Assembly (NCBI GenBank): GCA_902550555.1
Contig: CACCZR010000006.1
Location: forward strand, 22,494 to 86,493
Source of the DNA: an uncultured SAR116 cluster alpha proteobacterium
GTDB taxonomy: Bacteria > Pseudomonadota > Alphaproteobacteria > Puniceispirillales > Marisalimonadaceae
Direction of reading: 5' to 3'
Length of the DNA stretch: 64,000 nucleotides
The notes beneath the pieces are model-generated. The model was not told the origin of the DNA. It made no database searches and saw nothing but the letters and a program-made list of their open reading frames with translations. Of the stretch, positions 19,106 to 30,084 are shown piece after piece (the stretch's first letter is position 1; every line of letters begins with the position of its first letter). Both the position numbers and the translations under genes were made by a program.

Positions 19106-20389
19106 ATGAGTAATGAAATTTTAATGCCAGCTTTAAGTCCAACAATGGAAGAGGGAACTCTTGCTAAATGGCTTATTTCAGAAGGGGATACAATTTCTTC
19201 TGGCGATTTAATTGCTGAAATTGAAACTGATAAAGCTACAATGGAAGTTGAGTCGATCTTTGATGGGACTATTGGAAAACTTTTTTTTAATGAAGGATCT
19301 GAGGGTATTAAGGTCAATACACCAATCGGTGTCATATTAGACCCTGGAGAAAAATATGATGAAAAAGTTCATGGCCCTAATGTAAAATCTGACTCTAATC
19401 AGAATAATGATAAAGAATTAATTAAACAAGACGGTGGTGACAACCCTCTTGATCAGGTTATAAATATTGAACAGGTTGATGAACAAAAATCTAATTCATC
19501 TGATAGTGATATTGCAGTTAATATTAATGAGAAAAACCGTATTTTTGCAAGCCCACTTGCAAAAAGGATTGCAAGAGAAAAATCCATAGACCTTAATTTC
19601 ATTAAAGGTTCTGGTCCGCATGGAAGAATTGTTAAAAAAGATGTTGAGGATCATAATGTGAATTCTTCACCAAAAGATTTAAAAAAATCAATTTCGGATT
19701 TAGGTAATTTTGAATTAATTAAAAACTCTTTAATGAGGCAAACAATTGCAAAAAGGTTAGTTGAGTCTAAAACTAATGCACCACACTTTTATCTATCTAT
19801 AGATTGTAATATTGATGATTTATTATCATTTAGAAAAAAAGTTAATGATGAATTCCCCGAGCAAGGAAAAATATCTGTCAATGACATAATAGTAAAGGTT
19901 GCTGGTTTGACATTAAATAAAGTGCCTGAATGTAATGTTAGTTGGACAAATGAGAGTACAAAATTTTTTAAATCTTCAGATATTTCTGTGGCTGTTGCTA
20001 TAGATGGAGGTTTAATAACTCCAATAGTAAGAAATGTTGAAGAAAAAGGGATACATAAAATTTCAAGTGAGATAAAAGATCTTGTTGAAAAAGCGAAAAA
20101 TGGTTCTCTTTCACCGAATGAATATAATGGTGGAACTTTTTCAATTTCAAACTTAGGAATGTATGGTATTAAAAATTTTACAGCTATAATAAATCCACCC
20201 CAAAGTGCAATATTAGCTGTAGGCTCTGGACAAAAAATACCAATTGTTAAAGATGATAAAGTTGTTATTAGTAATATCATGAATGTTACTCTCTCATGTG
20301 ACCACCGCGCTATTGACGGAGCTGTTGGAGCAAAATTCCTTCAAGTTTTTAAAAAAATAATTGAAAATCCAATGTTGATGTCATTGTGA
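19106..20389 (+). CDS. pdhC: Pyruvate dehydrogenase E2 (dihydrolipoamide acetyltransferase)
   Basis: Lipoyl domain, peripheral subunit-binding domain (ASPLAKRIAREKSIDL), catalytic DHRAIDGA. Confidence 0.97.
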   Translation: MSNEILMPALSPTMEEGTLAKWLISEGDTISSGDLIAEIETDKATMEVESIFDGTIGKLFFNEGSEGIKVNTPIGVILDPGEKYDEKVHGPNVKSDSNQNNDKELIKQDGGDNPLDQVINIEQVDEQKSNSSDSDIAVNINEKNRIFASPLAKRIAREKSIDLNFIKGSGPHGRIVKKDVEDHNVNSSPKDLKKSISDLGNFELIKNSLMRQTIAKRLVESKTNAPHFYLSIDCNIDDLLSFRKKVNDEFPEQGKISVNDIIVKVAGLTLNKVPECNVSWTNESTKFFKSSDISVAVAIDGGLITPIVRNVEEKGIHKISSEIKDLVEKAKNGSLSPNEYNGGTFSISNLGMYGIKNFTAIINPPQSAILAVGSGQKIPIVKDDKVVISNIMNVTLSCDHRAIDGAVGAKFLQVFKKIIENPMLMSL

Positions 20390-21804
20390 TGACAGAGAAT
20401 AATTCAAAATATGATCTTTTAATTATTGGTGGTGGACCAGGTGGTTATGTTGCTGCGATAAGGGCTTCACAACTTGGATTAAGTGTTGGGCTGGTAGAAA
20501 GAGAAAATTTAGGCGGTGTTTGTTTAAATTGGGGATGTATTCCAACGAAAGCACTTTTAAGAAGTTCAGAAGTTAAACATTTGTTAGACAATTCTAAATC
20601 ATATGGTTTTTCAATATCTGATTATCAAATTAATTTTAAAGATATAATTAAAAGATCACGTTCAGTTGCTAGATCTTTGTCTTCAGGCATTGAACATTTG
20701 ATGAAAAAAAATAAAATTAATGTTCACAAAGGAACAGCTAAAATTATTGAATCAAATAATGATCAAAAAGTTATTCAGGTAATTGATGCAGAAAAAAATG
20801 AATTAAAAATTAAATCTAAATTTTTAATCATTGCTACTGGTGCAACTTCTAAAAATCTTCCTTTTGTGTCTTCAGATGGAAAAAATATCCTAGATTATAG
20901 AACAGCTATGACTCCTAAGGAACTTCCTAAATCATTAATTATTGTTGGTTCAGGTGCGATAGGATCAGAATTTGCTTCTTTTTATAATGATTTGGGATGT
21001 AAAGTTACAATAATTGAGGTTCAAAATAAAATTTTACCAAATGAAGACCATGAAATATCTGAATTTGTTTTAAAAAGTTTTAAAAATAGAGGTATAGATA
21101 TTCATATCAATTGTGAGTTACTAAGTGTTGATAGTAAAGATTCATCTGTAGAATGTGTAATAAAAGTTGGCAATAAAAAAACTAAATTGAGTGCTGATAA
21201 ACTTTTACTATCTGTTGGAATTAAACCTAATATTGAGAATTTAGGTTTAGAAGAACTCGGCATCGATATGGAAAAAGGGTTTATAAAAACAAATGAAATC
21301 ATGAAAACGTCTGAAAATGGCATATATGCTATTGGAGATGTGACTGATGGTCCTTGGCTAGCACATAAAGCTAGTCATGAAGGAATTTTATGTGTTGATG
21401 CTATTAATGGATTAAAAACACATAAAATACAAAAAGAAAATATTCCTGGTTGTACATATTCAAGACCTCAAATTGCTTCTATTGGATTAACTGAAAAAAG
21501 AGCTTTGGAATTAAATCATGAAATAAAAGTTGGAAGATTTCCATTTATAGGAAATGGTAAGGCGATAGCTTTAGGGGAACCAGAAGGGTTTATAAAAACC
21601 ATATTTGATAAAAAGACCGGTGAGTTTTTAGGTGCTCATTTGGTTGGCCCGGAAGTAACAGAATTAATTCAAGGATTTGCTATTGCAAAAAAATTAGAAA
21701 CAACAGAAGAAGATTTAATGGAAACAATTTTCCCACATCCTACTTTATCAGAGGCTATGCATGAATCTGTTTTAGATGCTTATGATAGAGTAATACATTT
21801 TTAG
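20389..21804 (+). CDS. lpdA: Dihydrolipoyl dehydrogenase
   Basis: GGVCLNWGCIPTKALL redox motif, IGDVTDGPWLAHKASHEG, HPTLSEAMHE. Confidence 0.97.
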   Translation: MTENNSKYDLLIIGGGPGGYVAAIRASQLGLSVGLVERENLGGVCLNWGCIPTKALLRSSEVKHLLDNSKSYGFSISDYQINFKDIIKRSRSVARSLSSGIEHLMKKNKINVHKGTAKIIESNNDQKVIQVIDAEKNELKIKSKFLIIATGATSKNLPFVSSDGKNILDYRTAMTPKELPKSLIIVGSGAIGSEFASFYNDLGCKVTIIEVQNKILPNEDHEISEFVLKSFKNRGIDIHINCELLSVDSKDSSVECVIKVGNKKTKLSADKLLLSVGIKPNIENLGLEELGIDMEKGFIKTNEIMKTSENGIYAIGDVTDGPWLAHKASHEGILCVDAINGLKTHKIQKENIPGCTYSRPQIASIGLTEKRALELNHEIKVGRFPFIGNGKAIALGEPEGFIKTIFDKKTGEFLGAHLVGPEVTELIQGFAIAKKLETTEEDLMETIFPHPTLSEAMHESVLDAYDRVIHF

Positions 21805-21814
21805 ATTCAGATAG

Positions 21815-22735
21815 ATGAAAATTAGACATCCTGAAAAAATTAATACTTCCGATAAATTATCTCCTTTAAAACCTAATTGGTTAAAAGTTAGGTTTAAATC
21901 AGGTGATAATATCGACTCAGTTAAAGAAATTGTTAAAAACAATAATGTTCATACAGTTTGTGAAGAAGCTAATTGTCCAAATTTAAGTGAGTGCTGGTCA
22001 AAAAAACATGCAACTTTTATGATAATGGGTGATACGTGTACTAGAGCATGTACTTTTTGCAATGTTAAAACTGGAAAGCCAAATTATTTAGATCCTTTTG
22101 AACCTGAAAGAGTCGCGACTTCAGTAAGAGAATTAGGTTTGACTCATGTTGTTATAACTTCTGTTAACAGAGATGATTTAAGAGATAATGGTCTCTCACA
22201 TTTCTTGAATACTTTAAAAGCTATAAGACAGCAATCTCCTCAAACAACAATTGAGATTTTAACACCTGATTTTATAAAAAATAGTAGCGCTGCTAATTTT
22301 ATTAGCAAATCTGCGCCTGACGTTTTTAATCATAATCTTGAAACTGTTCCAAGGTTATATAATGAAGTGAGACCAGGTGCTAGATATTTCACATCATTAA
22401 AGTTACTAAATGATATTAAATCATATAACCCCAAAATTTTTACTAAATCTGGATTGATGGTTGGATTAGGTGAGAGTAAAGATGAGATTATTCAAGTTAT
22501 GGATGATTTAAGAGCTGCTGATGTAGATTTTTTAACAATTGGTCAATATCTGCAGCCAACTATAAAGCATCATGCTGTTATTGATTATATCACTCCAGAG
22601 TTATTTGACATATATAGAGACATCGCTATTTCCAAAGGATTTTTACTGGTTTCTTCATCACCGTTTACAAGAAGTAGTTATCATGCTGATGAAGATTTCC
22701 ATAAATTAAAAATAAAAAGAAATTTATTGATTTAA
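21815..22735 (+). CDS. lipA: Lipoyl synthase (radical SAM)
   Basis: [26 protein letters not shown] (CxxxCxxC), [12 protein letters not shown]. Confidence 0.97.
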   Translation: MKIRHPEKINTSDKLSPLKPNWLKVRFKSGDNIDSVKEIVKNNNVHTVCEEANCPNLSECWSKKHATFMIMGDTCTRACTFCNVKTGKPNYLDPFEPERVATSVRELGLTHVVITSVNRDDLRDNGLSHFLNTLKAIRQQSPQTTIEILTPDFIKNSSAANFISKSAPDVFNHNLETVPRLYNEVRPGARYFTSLKLLNDIKSYNPKIFTKSGLMVGLGESKDEIIQVMDDLRAADVDFLTIGQYLQPTIKHHAVIDYITPELFDIYRDIAISKGFLLVSSSPFTRSSYHADEDFHKLKIKRNLLI

Positions 22736-23164
22736 ATGAAATATAGAGAAAAAAAAATTTTAAATTATAAGCCTGAACAGCTTTTTGACCTAGTTAGTGA
22801 TATAAAAAAGTATCCTGAATTTTTGCCTTGGTGTTTAGGTTCAAGAGTCAAAAAAATTTCACATAAACAACTAAATGCAGACCTTATTGTTGGGATGAGA
22901 ATTTATAGAGAGATATTTAAATCTAACGTTCATTTAAATAAGGAATCGTCTACTATTGAGGTAGAGTATCTTAAAGGACCATTTAAACAATTAAAAAACA
23001 AATGGATTTTTAATAAAGTTGATAATGGATGTGAGGTAGATTTTTATGTAGAATTTGAACTAAATTCAAGATTACTTAATGGTGTCATCAAAGCTTTTTT
23101 TGAAGAAGCAGTTGTTAAAATGATTGCTGCATTTGAAAATAGAGCTGGTAAACTTTACGGATAA
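22736..23164 (+). CDS. Coenzyme Q-binding protein Coq10 / START-like (RatA family)
   Basis: YKPEQLFDLVSDIKKYPEFLPWCLGSRV; follows lipA. Confidence 0.9.
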   Translation: MKYREKKILNYKPEQLFDLVSDIKKYPEFLPWCLGSRVKKISHKQLNADLIVGMRIYREIFKSNVHLNKESSTIEVEYLKGPFKQLKNKWIFNKVDNGCEVDFYVEFELNSRLLNGVIKAFFEEAVVKMIAAFENRAGKLYG

Positions 23165-23649
23165 TTTTCTAAAAAAATATTTAATTCTTTTAAGCTTTCA
23201 AGTGTAGCCTTTAATCTTATATCTAGTCTGTTTCCATTAAATAAAAATTTTTTTGTTTTAATTTTATTTTTAGTTCCAAAACCTATCCAAACTAAACCGA
23301 CTGGTTTATTTTTAGATCCTCCATTTGGACCAGCTATTCCTGTAATTCCTATTCCAACATCTGCACTAAAGTTGTTAACTAAACTTGACGCCATATGATA
23401 TGCAACTTGTTTACTAACGGCACCAAACTCTTCAATTACATTGTCATTTATTTTTAAAATATTTATTTTTGCTTCATTTGAATAGGTTATAAAACTTCTT
23501 TCAAATGCTTCGCTTGCACCTGAGTTGTTTACAATAGCGGATGATAATAATCCACCGGTACAACTTTCAGCAGAACTAATTTTAAAGGATAATAGTTTTA
23601 ATTTATCTATTAATGCTTTACTTTCTTTATTTATATCTTTCCAAGCCAT
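23155..23649 (-). CDS. CinA C-terminal family nicotinamide-nucleotide amidase
   Basis: SAESCTGGLLSSAIVNNSGAS, GITGIAGPNGGSKNKPVGLVWIG. Confidence 0.93.
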   Translation of the reverse strand: MAWKDINKESKALIDKLKLLSFKISSAESCTGGLLSSAIVNNSGASEAFERSFITYSNEAKINILKINDNVIEEFGAVSKQVAYHMASSLVNNFSADVGIGITGIAGPNGGSKNKPVGLVWIGFGTKNKIKTKKFLFNGNRLDIRLKATLESLKELNIFLENYP

Positions 23650-24107
23650 AAAAATAAAAAATATATTACAGGTATTGTATAAATGCCACCAATAATATCG
23701 TCAAATAAAATGCCAAATGTACCTGATATTTTCTCTACACCTTTTAATCCAATTTTAGAAATATCAAAAAATCTGAATAATAAAAATATGATAATGATAT
23801 TTATAATATTATTTTCTAGTTCAAATAATGGAATTGAAAATAAAGCAATATATTGACCTAAAAATTCATCAATTACAATGCTTTGATGGTCTTTATTTCC
23901 ATATAATTTTAAATAATTTTGTACTGATAGAAGGCTTATAAAAAAAACAATAAAAAATATTAAAATTATTATTTCTATTTGGAAATATGTATTTAAATAA
24001 AAAAATATAATGCATGTAAACAAGGAAGCTATTGTACCAGGCGCATATTTAATTTTTCCAATAGGGTATATTTCTGAAAATTTTATAAGAAATATATTAT
24101 TAATCAT
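23631..24107 (-). CDS. pgpA: Phosphatidylglycerophosphatase A
   Basis: KYAPGTIASL, VIDEFLGQ, FRFFDISKIG; start trimmed from the ORF track to MINNIFLIKF. Confidence 0.88.
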   Translation of the reverse strand: MINNIFLIKFSEIYPIGKIKYAPGTIASLFTCIIFFYLNTYFQIEIIILIFFIVFFISLLSVQNYLKLYGNKDHQSIVIDEFLGQYIALFSIPLFELENNIINIIIIFLLFRFFDISKIGLKGVEKISGTFGILFDDIIGGIYTIPVIYFLFLWLGKI

Positions 24108-25296
24108 TAGTAATTTTAATTGTTGTATTAGATAAAACAGCAATACCTTCTTTTCTACCAATAAATCCTATACCTTCATTTGATTTACCTTTAATTGATA
24201 AAATTTCTTTATTTATACCTGTAGAACTTGAAATTTTATTTTTTATTTCATTTGCATAATCTAAAATTTTAGGAGTTTCAGTAATTATGACAGCGTCAAT
24301 ATGAATTAATTCAGCATTCTTCTCTTTTAATTTGCATAATGCATGTTTTAAAAATACGAAGCTATCACAATTTTTCCATTTATTTTCAGTAGGTGGAAAA
24401 TGGTAACCAATGTCATTTTCATTTAATGCACCATATATGCTGTCAGTTATAGAATGAAGTAAAACATCTGCATCAGAATGTCCTTCCAAGAAATAGCCAT
24501 TATCAATTTTTAATCCACCTAAAATAAGTTTTTTGTCTTTTGTTTTAGAATTAATTTTTACTAGCTTATGAACGTCGTAACCTATTCCACTTTTAGTTGT
24601 ATAATTTTTCATATGTTGATTTTCTAGAATTGATTTAATTAAATGCAAATCCTCTTCATAAGTAATTTTTAACGATTTTGGATCACCTTCTATATATTTA
24701 ACTTCAAAACCATTTTCAATTAATAATGATGAATCGTCATCATAATTTTGTTTTTTATAAACTTTTTCATGGATCATTAGTAGTTTTTTGAAATCACATA
24801 TTTGCGGTGTTTGGATTAACAAATAGTCTTTTTTATTTAAATATTTAACTTTTTCGTTAGTTATATTTTTAATAATAGCATCTGAAACATTTAAAGCTGG
24901 AACAACACATGAAACATTATTTTTCATATTAAATATTAACTTATCAATTATATTATTATTAATATATGGCCTAGCAGCATCATGTATGATTACATTTTTG
25001 GGGTTATATTTTTTAACTTTTTTAAGAGCTTTGTAAACACTATCTTGTCTAGACTTTCCTCCTATTATTGGTAATGTTAAATTATATTTATTACATATTT
25101 TAATAGCATCATTTTCCCTTTTTTCTGACACAACAATGAATAATTTTTTGTCTAAGTTTAATTTAATGAAATTTTCTATACATATTTCTAATATTGATTT
25201 TTGGTTAATTAAATAGAATTGTTTTTCAATGTTATTCTGCTTAGACTTAAATCTTTTACTCAAGCCTGCAGCTAATATTATGTAAATTAAATCCAT
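24100..25296 (-). CDS. ispDF: Bifunctional IspD-IspF
   Basis: IspD: AAGLSKRFKSKQ, HDAARPYI; IspF: GIGYDVHKL, GHSDADVLLHSITDSIYGAL, IKGKSNEGIGFIGR. Confidence 0.96.
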   Translation of the reverse strand: MDLIYIILAAGLSKRFKSKQNNIEKQFYLINQKSILEICIENFIKLNLDKKLFIVVSEKRENDAIKICNKYNLTLPIIGGKSRQDSVYKALKKVKKYNPKNVIIHDAARPYINNNIIDKLIFNMKNNVSCVVPALNVSDAIIKNITNEKVKYLNKKDYLLIQTPQICDFKKLLMIHEKVYKKQNYDDDSSLLIENGFEVKYIEGDPKSLKITYEEDLHLIKSILENQHMKNYTTKSGIGYDVHKLVKINSKTKDKKLILGGLKIDNGYFLEGHSDADVLLHSITDSIYGALNENDIGYHFPPTENKWKNCDSFVFLKHALCKLKEKNAELIHIDAVIITETPKILDYANEIKNKISSSTGINKEILSIKGKSNEGIGFIGRKEGIAVLSNTTIKITND

Positions 25297-25386
25297 TTGT
25301 TGCCTAATAATTGTACTAAAATTTTATTATTTCAAAAAAATTATGAATTGTGTTCATTTTTTAATCATTTTGGTTATATTTAATTT

Positions 25387-26457
25387 ATGTTTAATGATAT
25401 ACTAAATAGCTTTATAGATCCAATTCTTGTTATCAATAAAGAAAAAGTGATCAAATATGTAAATGCATCATTTGAGGAAACTTTCTACGTAAACTCAAAT
25501 TTTATATTGAACAAAAATTTAAATTCTATTATCGATGAAGACTCGCCACTTATCTTACTAATTAACAAAACTATTAAAAATGCAATAAATCTTAAGGAAG
25601 ACAAGTTAATAATTTCATTAAGAAATCAGAGTAAAAAACAACTTAAAGTTAGTATATTTAATACATTTGTTGAAAAAGATTTAATAGTCATTCATTTTGA
25701 ACAAAATTTAAAAAATCAAACTTTTATATACCATAAAATTAATTCAAAAATTTCTCAATCCTTTAGTGCATTAGTTGATATGTTGATGCATGAATTAAAG
25801 AACCCACTATCTGGAATTGTTGGTGCAACACAATTATTACAAAAAGATTTGCAATCTTCAAATTATGTTGAAATGTTAGATTTAATAAAATTTGAAGCTG
25901 ATAGAATTAAAACTTTACTCTCAAATATGGAAAATCTATCTGCAGGTGAGGGGAATGTCTCTCTAGAAAATATTAATATTCACAAGGTTTTAAATTATTG
26001 TAAAAGTTCAGCAAAAAATAGTTATGGAAAAGAAATTATATTTGAAGAAATTTATGACCCATCATTACCTGATTTTTATTCAAATGAGGAGTTGTTAATT
26101 CAAATATTTACTAATTTAATAAAAAATGGATGTGAAGCACAAAACAATAAAGGGAAAATTATTCTAAAAACTTCATATAATGCGAATAAAAAGTTTTTAT
26201 TAAATGAAAATGATTTACCAGAAATTAAACCATTACAAATTGAAGTTATTGATTTTGGAATGGGCATACCTGAATCTGATCTTCAAAATATATTCGATCC
26301 ATTTATAACGAAAAAACATAATGGTAAAGGTTTAGGTTTGTCGATCGTTTCAAATTCAATAAGAACTTTAGATGGTTCAATTGAAGTTAATTCAGAAAAT
26401 GGATGTACTAATTTTTGTTTAAATTTTCCACTACAAAAATCTGAGGGATTATCATGA
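25387..26457 (+). CDS. ntrB: Nitrogen-regulation-type sensor kinase NtrB
   Basis: N-terminal PAS-like region, LMHELKNPLSGIVGATQLL H-box, NLIKNGCEA N-box, GKGLGLSIV; start of ntrBCYX-trkA block. Confidence 0.88.
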   Translation: MFNDILNSFIDPILVINKEKVIKYVNASFEETFYVNSNFILNKNLNSIIDEDSPLILLINKTIKNAINLKEDKLIISLRNQSKKQLKVSIFNTFVEKDLIVIHFEQNLKNQTFIYHKINSKISQSFSALVDMLMHELKNPLSGIVGATQLLQKDLQSSNYVEMLDLIKFEADRIKTLLSNMENLSAGEGNVSLENINIHKVLNYCKSSAKNSYGKEIIFEEIYDPSLPDFYSNEELLIQIFTNLIKNGCEAQNNKGKIILKTSYNANKKFLLNENDLPEIKPLQIEVIDFGMGIPESDLQNIFDPFITKKHNGKGLGLSIVSNSIRTLDGSIEVNSENGCTNFCLNFPLQKSEGLS

Positions 26458-27902
26458 AAAAAATTCTAGTAGTTGACGATGATAAAAGTATAAGACTAGT
26501 TTTATCAACCGCGCTAACAAGAAGTGGTTTTTTGGTTAAAACTAGTGCTACAACAGCTGGTTATTTAGGCTTATTAAATGCTGATAAATTTGATGTAATG
26601 ATTACAGATGTTGGTCTTCCTGATGGAGATACATTAGATACGTTGCCCAAAATTCAAAGCTTAAATCCAAAAATGAAAATAATAGTTATTTCAGCAAAAT
26701 CTACATTAATTACAGCAGTTAGAGCTGAAAAAAAAGGTGCTTTTTATTATTTCCCGAAGCCATTTGATCTTGATGAATTAATTGGTTTAGTAAATAAAAT
26801 ATTTGAATCTTCTGATTTTTTACATGAAAACAAACTTATTGAAAGTAAAAATCTTGTACCTGAAAAACCAAGTTTATATGATTCTGGCCCAATAATCGGC
26901 AAATCTAAAATAATGCAAGATACATTTAAAATCATCGCAAGATTAATTAAATCAAACATTACTGTTTTAATAAATGGTGAAATTGGTACAGGAAAAAAGT
27001 TATTAGCTAAGTCAATTCATGATTTAACATTCTCAAGCAAAAAGAATTTTATAAAATTGAATATTAAAAATTTAAGGATTATAAATGAAGAATTGTCAAA
27101 CTTTTTTAATAATAAAACACAGGATACGTTATACATTAATGATCTTAAAAACTTTGATGGTGGTACAATTTTTATTGATCAGGTTTGTGAAGCTTCATTA
27201 ATTGAACAACACGAATTATTAAATTTTATCGAAAATTTTGATTTAAGAAAAAAACAACTTTCTAAAGAATCTTCTTTAACAAGAATAATTGTAACTTCAA
27301 AAAAGGATCTTCTGAAGCTTGTTGAAAAAGGAGATTTTAGAGAAGATTTATACTATAAATTAAATGTAATGCCAATTTTCTTGCCACCCCTAAGAAAAAG
27401 GTTAGAAGATATTCCAAATTTAATTAATCATTTTATAAATTTATTTAATAATAGAAATATGACTAAATTATCTGTCGATAATTTAGCATTAAACTTTTTA
27501 AAATCTTATCATTGGCCAGGAAATATACAGGAATTAAAAAACTTAATCGAAAGATTATCGCTTTCATTAACAAATGATAAAATAACTTTGTCAGAAGTGC
27601 AGGGTCAATTAAATAATTCTTTTGAAATAAATGATGATGATGAAAATATTACATTTGAAAATTTAATTGATAAACGTATCAGTAAGATTATATCTTCTAT
27701 TAATGATAATATAACTAAAATGAATGTGTATGATGATTTTATAAAGACAGTTGAAAAACCTCTTATTGAAAATATTTTAGATTATACAAGAGGCAATCAA
27801 ATTAAAGCGTCCTCTATATTAGGATTAAATAGAAATACTTTAAGAAAAAAAATATCAGAATTAGGTGTAACTGTTAGGAAAGTTAGAAAAAATAGTTTAT
27901 AA
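26454..27902 (+). CDS. ntrC: NtrC-family response regulator with degenerate sigma54-activation AAA+ domain
   Basis: Receiver (VVDDDKSIR, ITDVGLPDG), Walker A GEIGTGKK, altered Walker B GGTIFIDQV, DFREDLYYKLNV, Fis-type HTH at C-terminus. Confidence 0.88.
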   Translation: MKKILVVDDDKSIRLVLSTALTRSGFLVKTSATTAGYLGLLNADKFDVMITDVGLPDGDTLDTLPKIQSLNPKMKIIVISAKSTLITAVRAEKKGAFYYFPKPFDLDELIGLVNKIFESSDFLHENKLIESKNLVPEKPSLYDSGPIIGKSKIMQDTFKIIARLIKSNITVLINGEIGTGKKLLAKSIHDLTFSSKKNFIKLNIKNLRIINEELSNFFNNKTQDTLYINDLKNFDGGTIFIDQVCEASLIEQHELLNFIENFDLRKKQLSKESSLTRIIVTSKKDLLKLVEKGDFREDLYYKLNVMPIFLPPLRKRLEDIPNLINHFINLFNNRNMTKLSVDNLALNFLKSYHWPGNIQELKNLIERLSLSLTNDKITLSEVQGQLNNSFEINDDDENITFENLIDKRISKIISSINDNITKMNVYDDFIKTVEKPLIENILDYTRGNQIKASSILGLNRNTLRKKISELGVTVRKVRKNSL

Positions 27903-27930
27903 TAATTTCGTATAAATTATTTATAAAAAA

Positions 27931-30081
27931 ATGAATAAGCTTTTAACTTTAAAAAATTTTTTAAAAGTAAACACTATATTTTTAATTCCATTCTTATTGT
28001 TGATATTAGGGTTATTTTATATAAATAATTTTGATTTAAATATTAAAAATTTATCAGAAACTTATTTTAATGTAATTTTCATAGTTTTATTTTTTCCAGT
28101 TATTTTTCTTTTTTATAAAGTTTTTAAACAAATATATACACTTTTCTTTCAAGCTAAATTAAAAATTGCTGGATATGAACTTCATAAAAAATTGGCTGTA
28201 TTGTTTTCTATTGTGTGCTTGATGCCATCAATAATAATTTCTGCTTTTTCAATTTTTACTATAAATACTGCTTTAGAAGGATGGTTTAGTGAAAAGATCT
28301 CTACGGCTGTTTCCCAATCAGTAGAAGTTGCTAATAAATATTTAGTTGAGCATCAAAACGCTATGAAGGGAGAGGTATTAGATTTTGCAAAACAATTAAA
28401 TGACAATGCTATTTCATTTTCATCTGATCAAGAGAAAATTTCTAAATTTCTTAATTTTTACATCAGTAAGAATAACCTTACAGATGCTGTTTTAATTGGG
28501 ACATCAAGAAACGTATTAGCAAGGTCACAATTTGCATTTGAAATAAATTATTTAGATCTACCTAATAGCTATTACGATTTGGCAGATGATGGTAAAATAA
28601 TTATCTCTAATGATGAAGACTCAAATAAGGTAAAAGGCTTTATTAAATTAGATCAATTTGTTGATGCATATTTATTAACTTCAAGATTTATTGATCAAAA
28701 AGTATTAGAGGCTATTAGAAAGTCAAATATTGCCTCTGACGATTATAAGTCAATTGAATTGAATTTATTTGATACAAAAGTTTCAATATTAGCTTTATTT
28801 CTATTTATCTCGTTATTTTTATTATTAATATCATTATATGTAGGTTTAGGGTTGTCAAATAGGTTAATATCTCCAATCGCTGAATTAATTCATGCTTCAC
28901 AAGAAGTTGGTAGAGGAAATCTAAATTATCAAATAAAAAATAAGACACTTTTGCAAAATAAAATTAGCGAATTAAAAAAACTTGGTAATGCATTTAATAA
29001 GATGGTTCTTGATATTAAAAATAATAGATCAGAGCTTATTGAAGCTAATGAACAATTAGATCAACGAAGACAATTTTCGGAAGCCGTCTTATCTGGTGTT
29101 TATTCAGGAGTAATAGGACTAGATAAAAATTTTAAAATTAACTTACCTAACAAAACAGCTGAAAAGATTTTAGAAATTAATATTTCAAAAGATTATAATA
29201 AAAAATTTGAAAAACTTTTTCCTGAATTTAAATCTTTAATTAACGAGATCAAATTTAGGAATAATAATTTTGTAGAAAAAAAAATAGAATTCTTAAAAAA
29301 TAATAAAAATTATATTTTGATATCTAGGATCGTTAAACAAATTAATGAAAACCAAATAATTGGATATGTTCTTACTTTCGAGGACATCACAGATCTTATT
29401 CAAGCACAAAAACTTGCTGCTTGGTCAGATGTAGCTAGAAAAATAGCACATGAAATTAAAAATCCCCTTACACCTATAAGACTAGGTGCAGAAAGAATTG
29501 TTAATTCTTTATTGATAAAATCAGATAAAAAATTAGCAAACACTTCAGAAATGATCTTGAAAAATGTAGATGACATAAGGCATTTAATCGATGAGTTTTC
29601 TTCTTTTTCTCGCCTGCCAAGTCCAGTTTTTGAAATGATTGATTATATAAATTTTATAGATGACACTTTTAATTTTTTTAAAACATCATATCCTGATATA
29701 AAGTTTGAAATAAAAAAATTAACTAATGAGAAGAAAAAAATAAAAATTAAAGTTGATCAAAAACAAATAAGACAAGTTATTAGTAATATCATTAAAAATT
29801 CTTTTGAAAATTTTCAAGAAAACAATATTTTAAATAAAACTATAACTTTTTCATCTATTATTAAACAAAAATTCATTTTTTTAGGTATTCAAGATAATGG
29901 TGTTGGAATAAAAAAAGAAAACAAAATTAAGGTATTAGAACCATACTTTACTACAAAAAAAAATGGAACAGGTTTAGGTTTAGCTATTTCTAAAAAGATA
30001 ATCGAAGATCATGAAGGAGAAATTGATATTGAATCATCAGAAAAAGGTACCATAGTAAATATCAAGTTTCTTATTAATTAA
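27931..30081 (+). CDS. ntrY: Membrane sensor kinase NtrY
   Basis: Multiple TM helices, HAMP-like region, AHEIKNPLTPIRLGAERI, GTGLGLAISKKI. Confidence 0.9.
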   Translation: MNKLLTLKNFLKVNTIFLIPFLLLILGLFYINNFDLNIKNLSETYFNVIFIVLFFPVIFLFYKVFKQIYTLFFQAKLKIAGYELHKKLAVLFSIVCLMPSIIISAFSIFTINTALEGWFSEKISTAVSQSVEVANKYLVEHQNAMKGEVLDFAKQLNDNAISFSSDQEKISKFLNFYISKNNLTDAVLIGTSRNVLARSQFAFEINYLDLPNSYYDLADDGKIIISNDEDSNKVKGFIKLDQFVDAYLLTSRFIDQKVLEAIRKSNIASDDYKSIELNLFDTKVSILALFLFISLFLLLISLYVGLGLSNRLISPIAELIHASQEVGRGNLNYQIKNKTLLQNKISELKKLGNAFNKMVLDIKNNRSELIEANEQLDQRRQFSEAVLSGVYSGVIGLDKNFKINLPNKTAEKILEINISKDYNKKFEKLFPEFKSLINEIKFRNNNFVEKKIEFLKNNKNYILISRIVKQINENQIIGYVLTFEDITDLIQAQKLAAWSDVARKIAHEIKNPLTPIRLGAERIVNSLLIKSDKKLANTSEMILKNVDDIRHLIDEFSSFSRLPSPVFEMIDYINFIDDTFNFFKTSYPDIKFEIKKLTNEKKKIKIKVDQKQIRQVISNIIKNSFENFQENNILNKTITFSSIIKQKFIFLGIQDNGVGIKKENKIKVLEPYFTTKKNGTGLGLAISKKIIEDHEGEIDIESSEKGTIVNIKFLIN

Positions 30082-30084
30082 GAA

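Noticed and set aside
19789-20280. 163-aa antisense ORF over pdhC
   Set aside because: Opposite strand of a clear catalytic domain; no family features or start-signal context.
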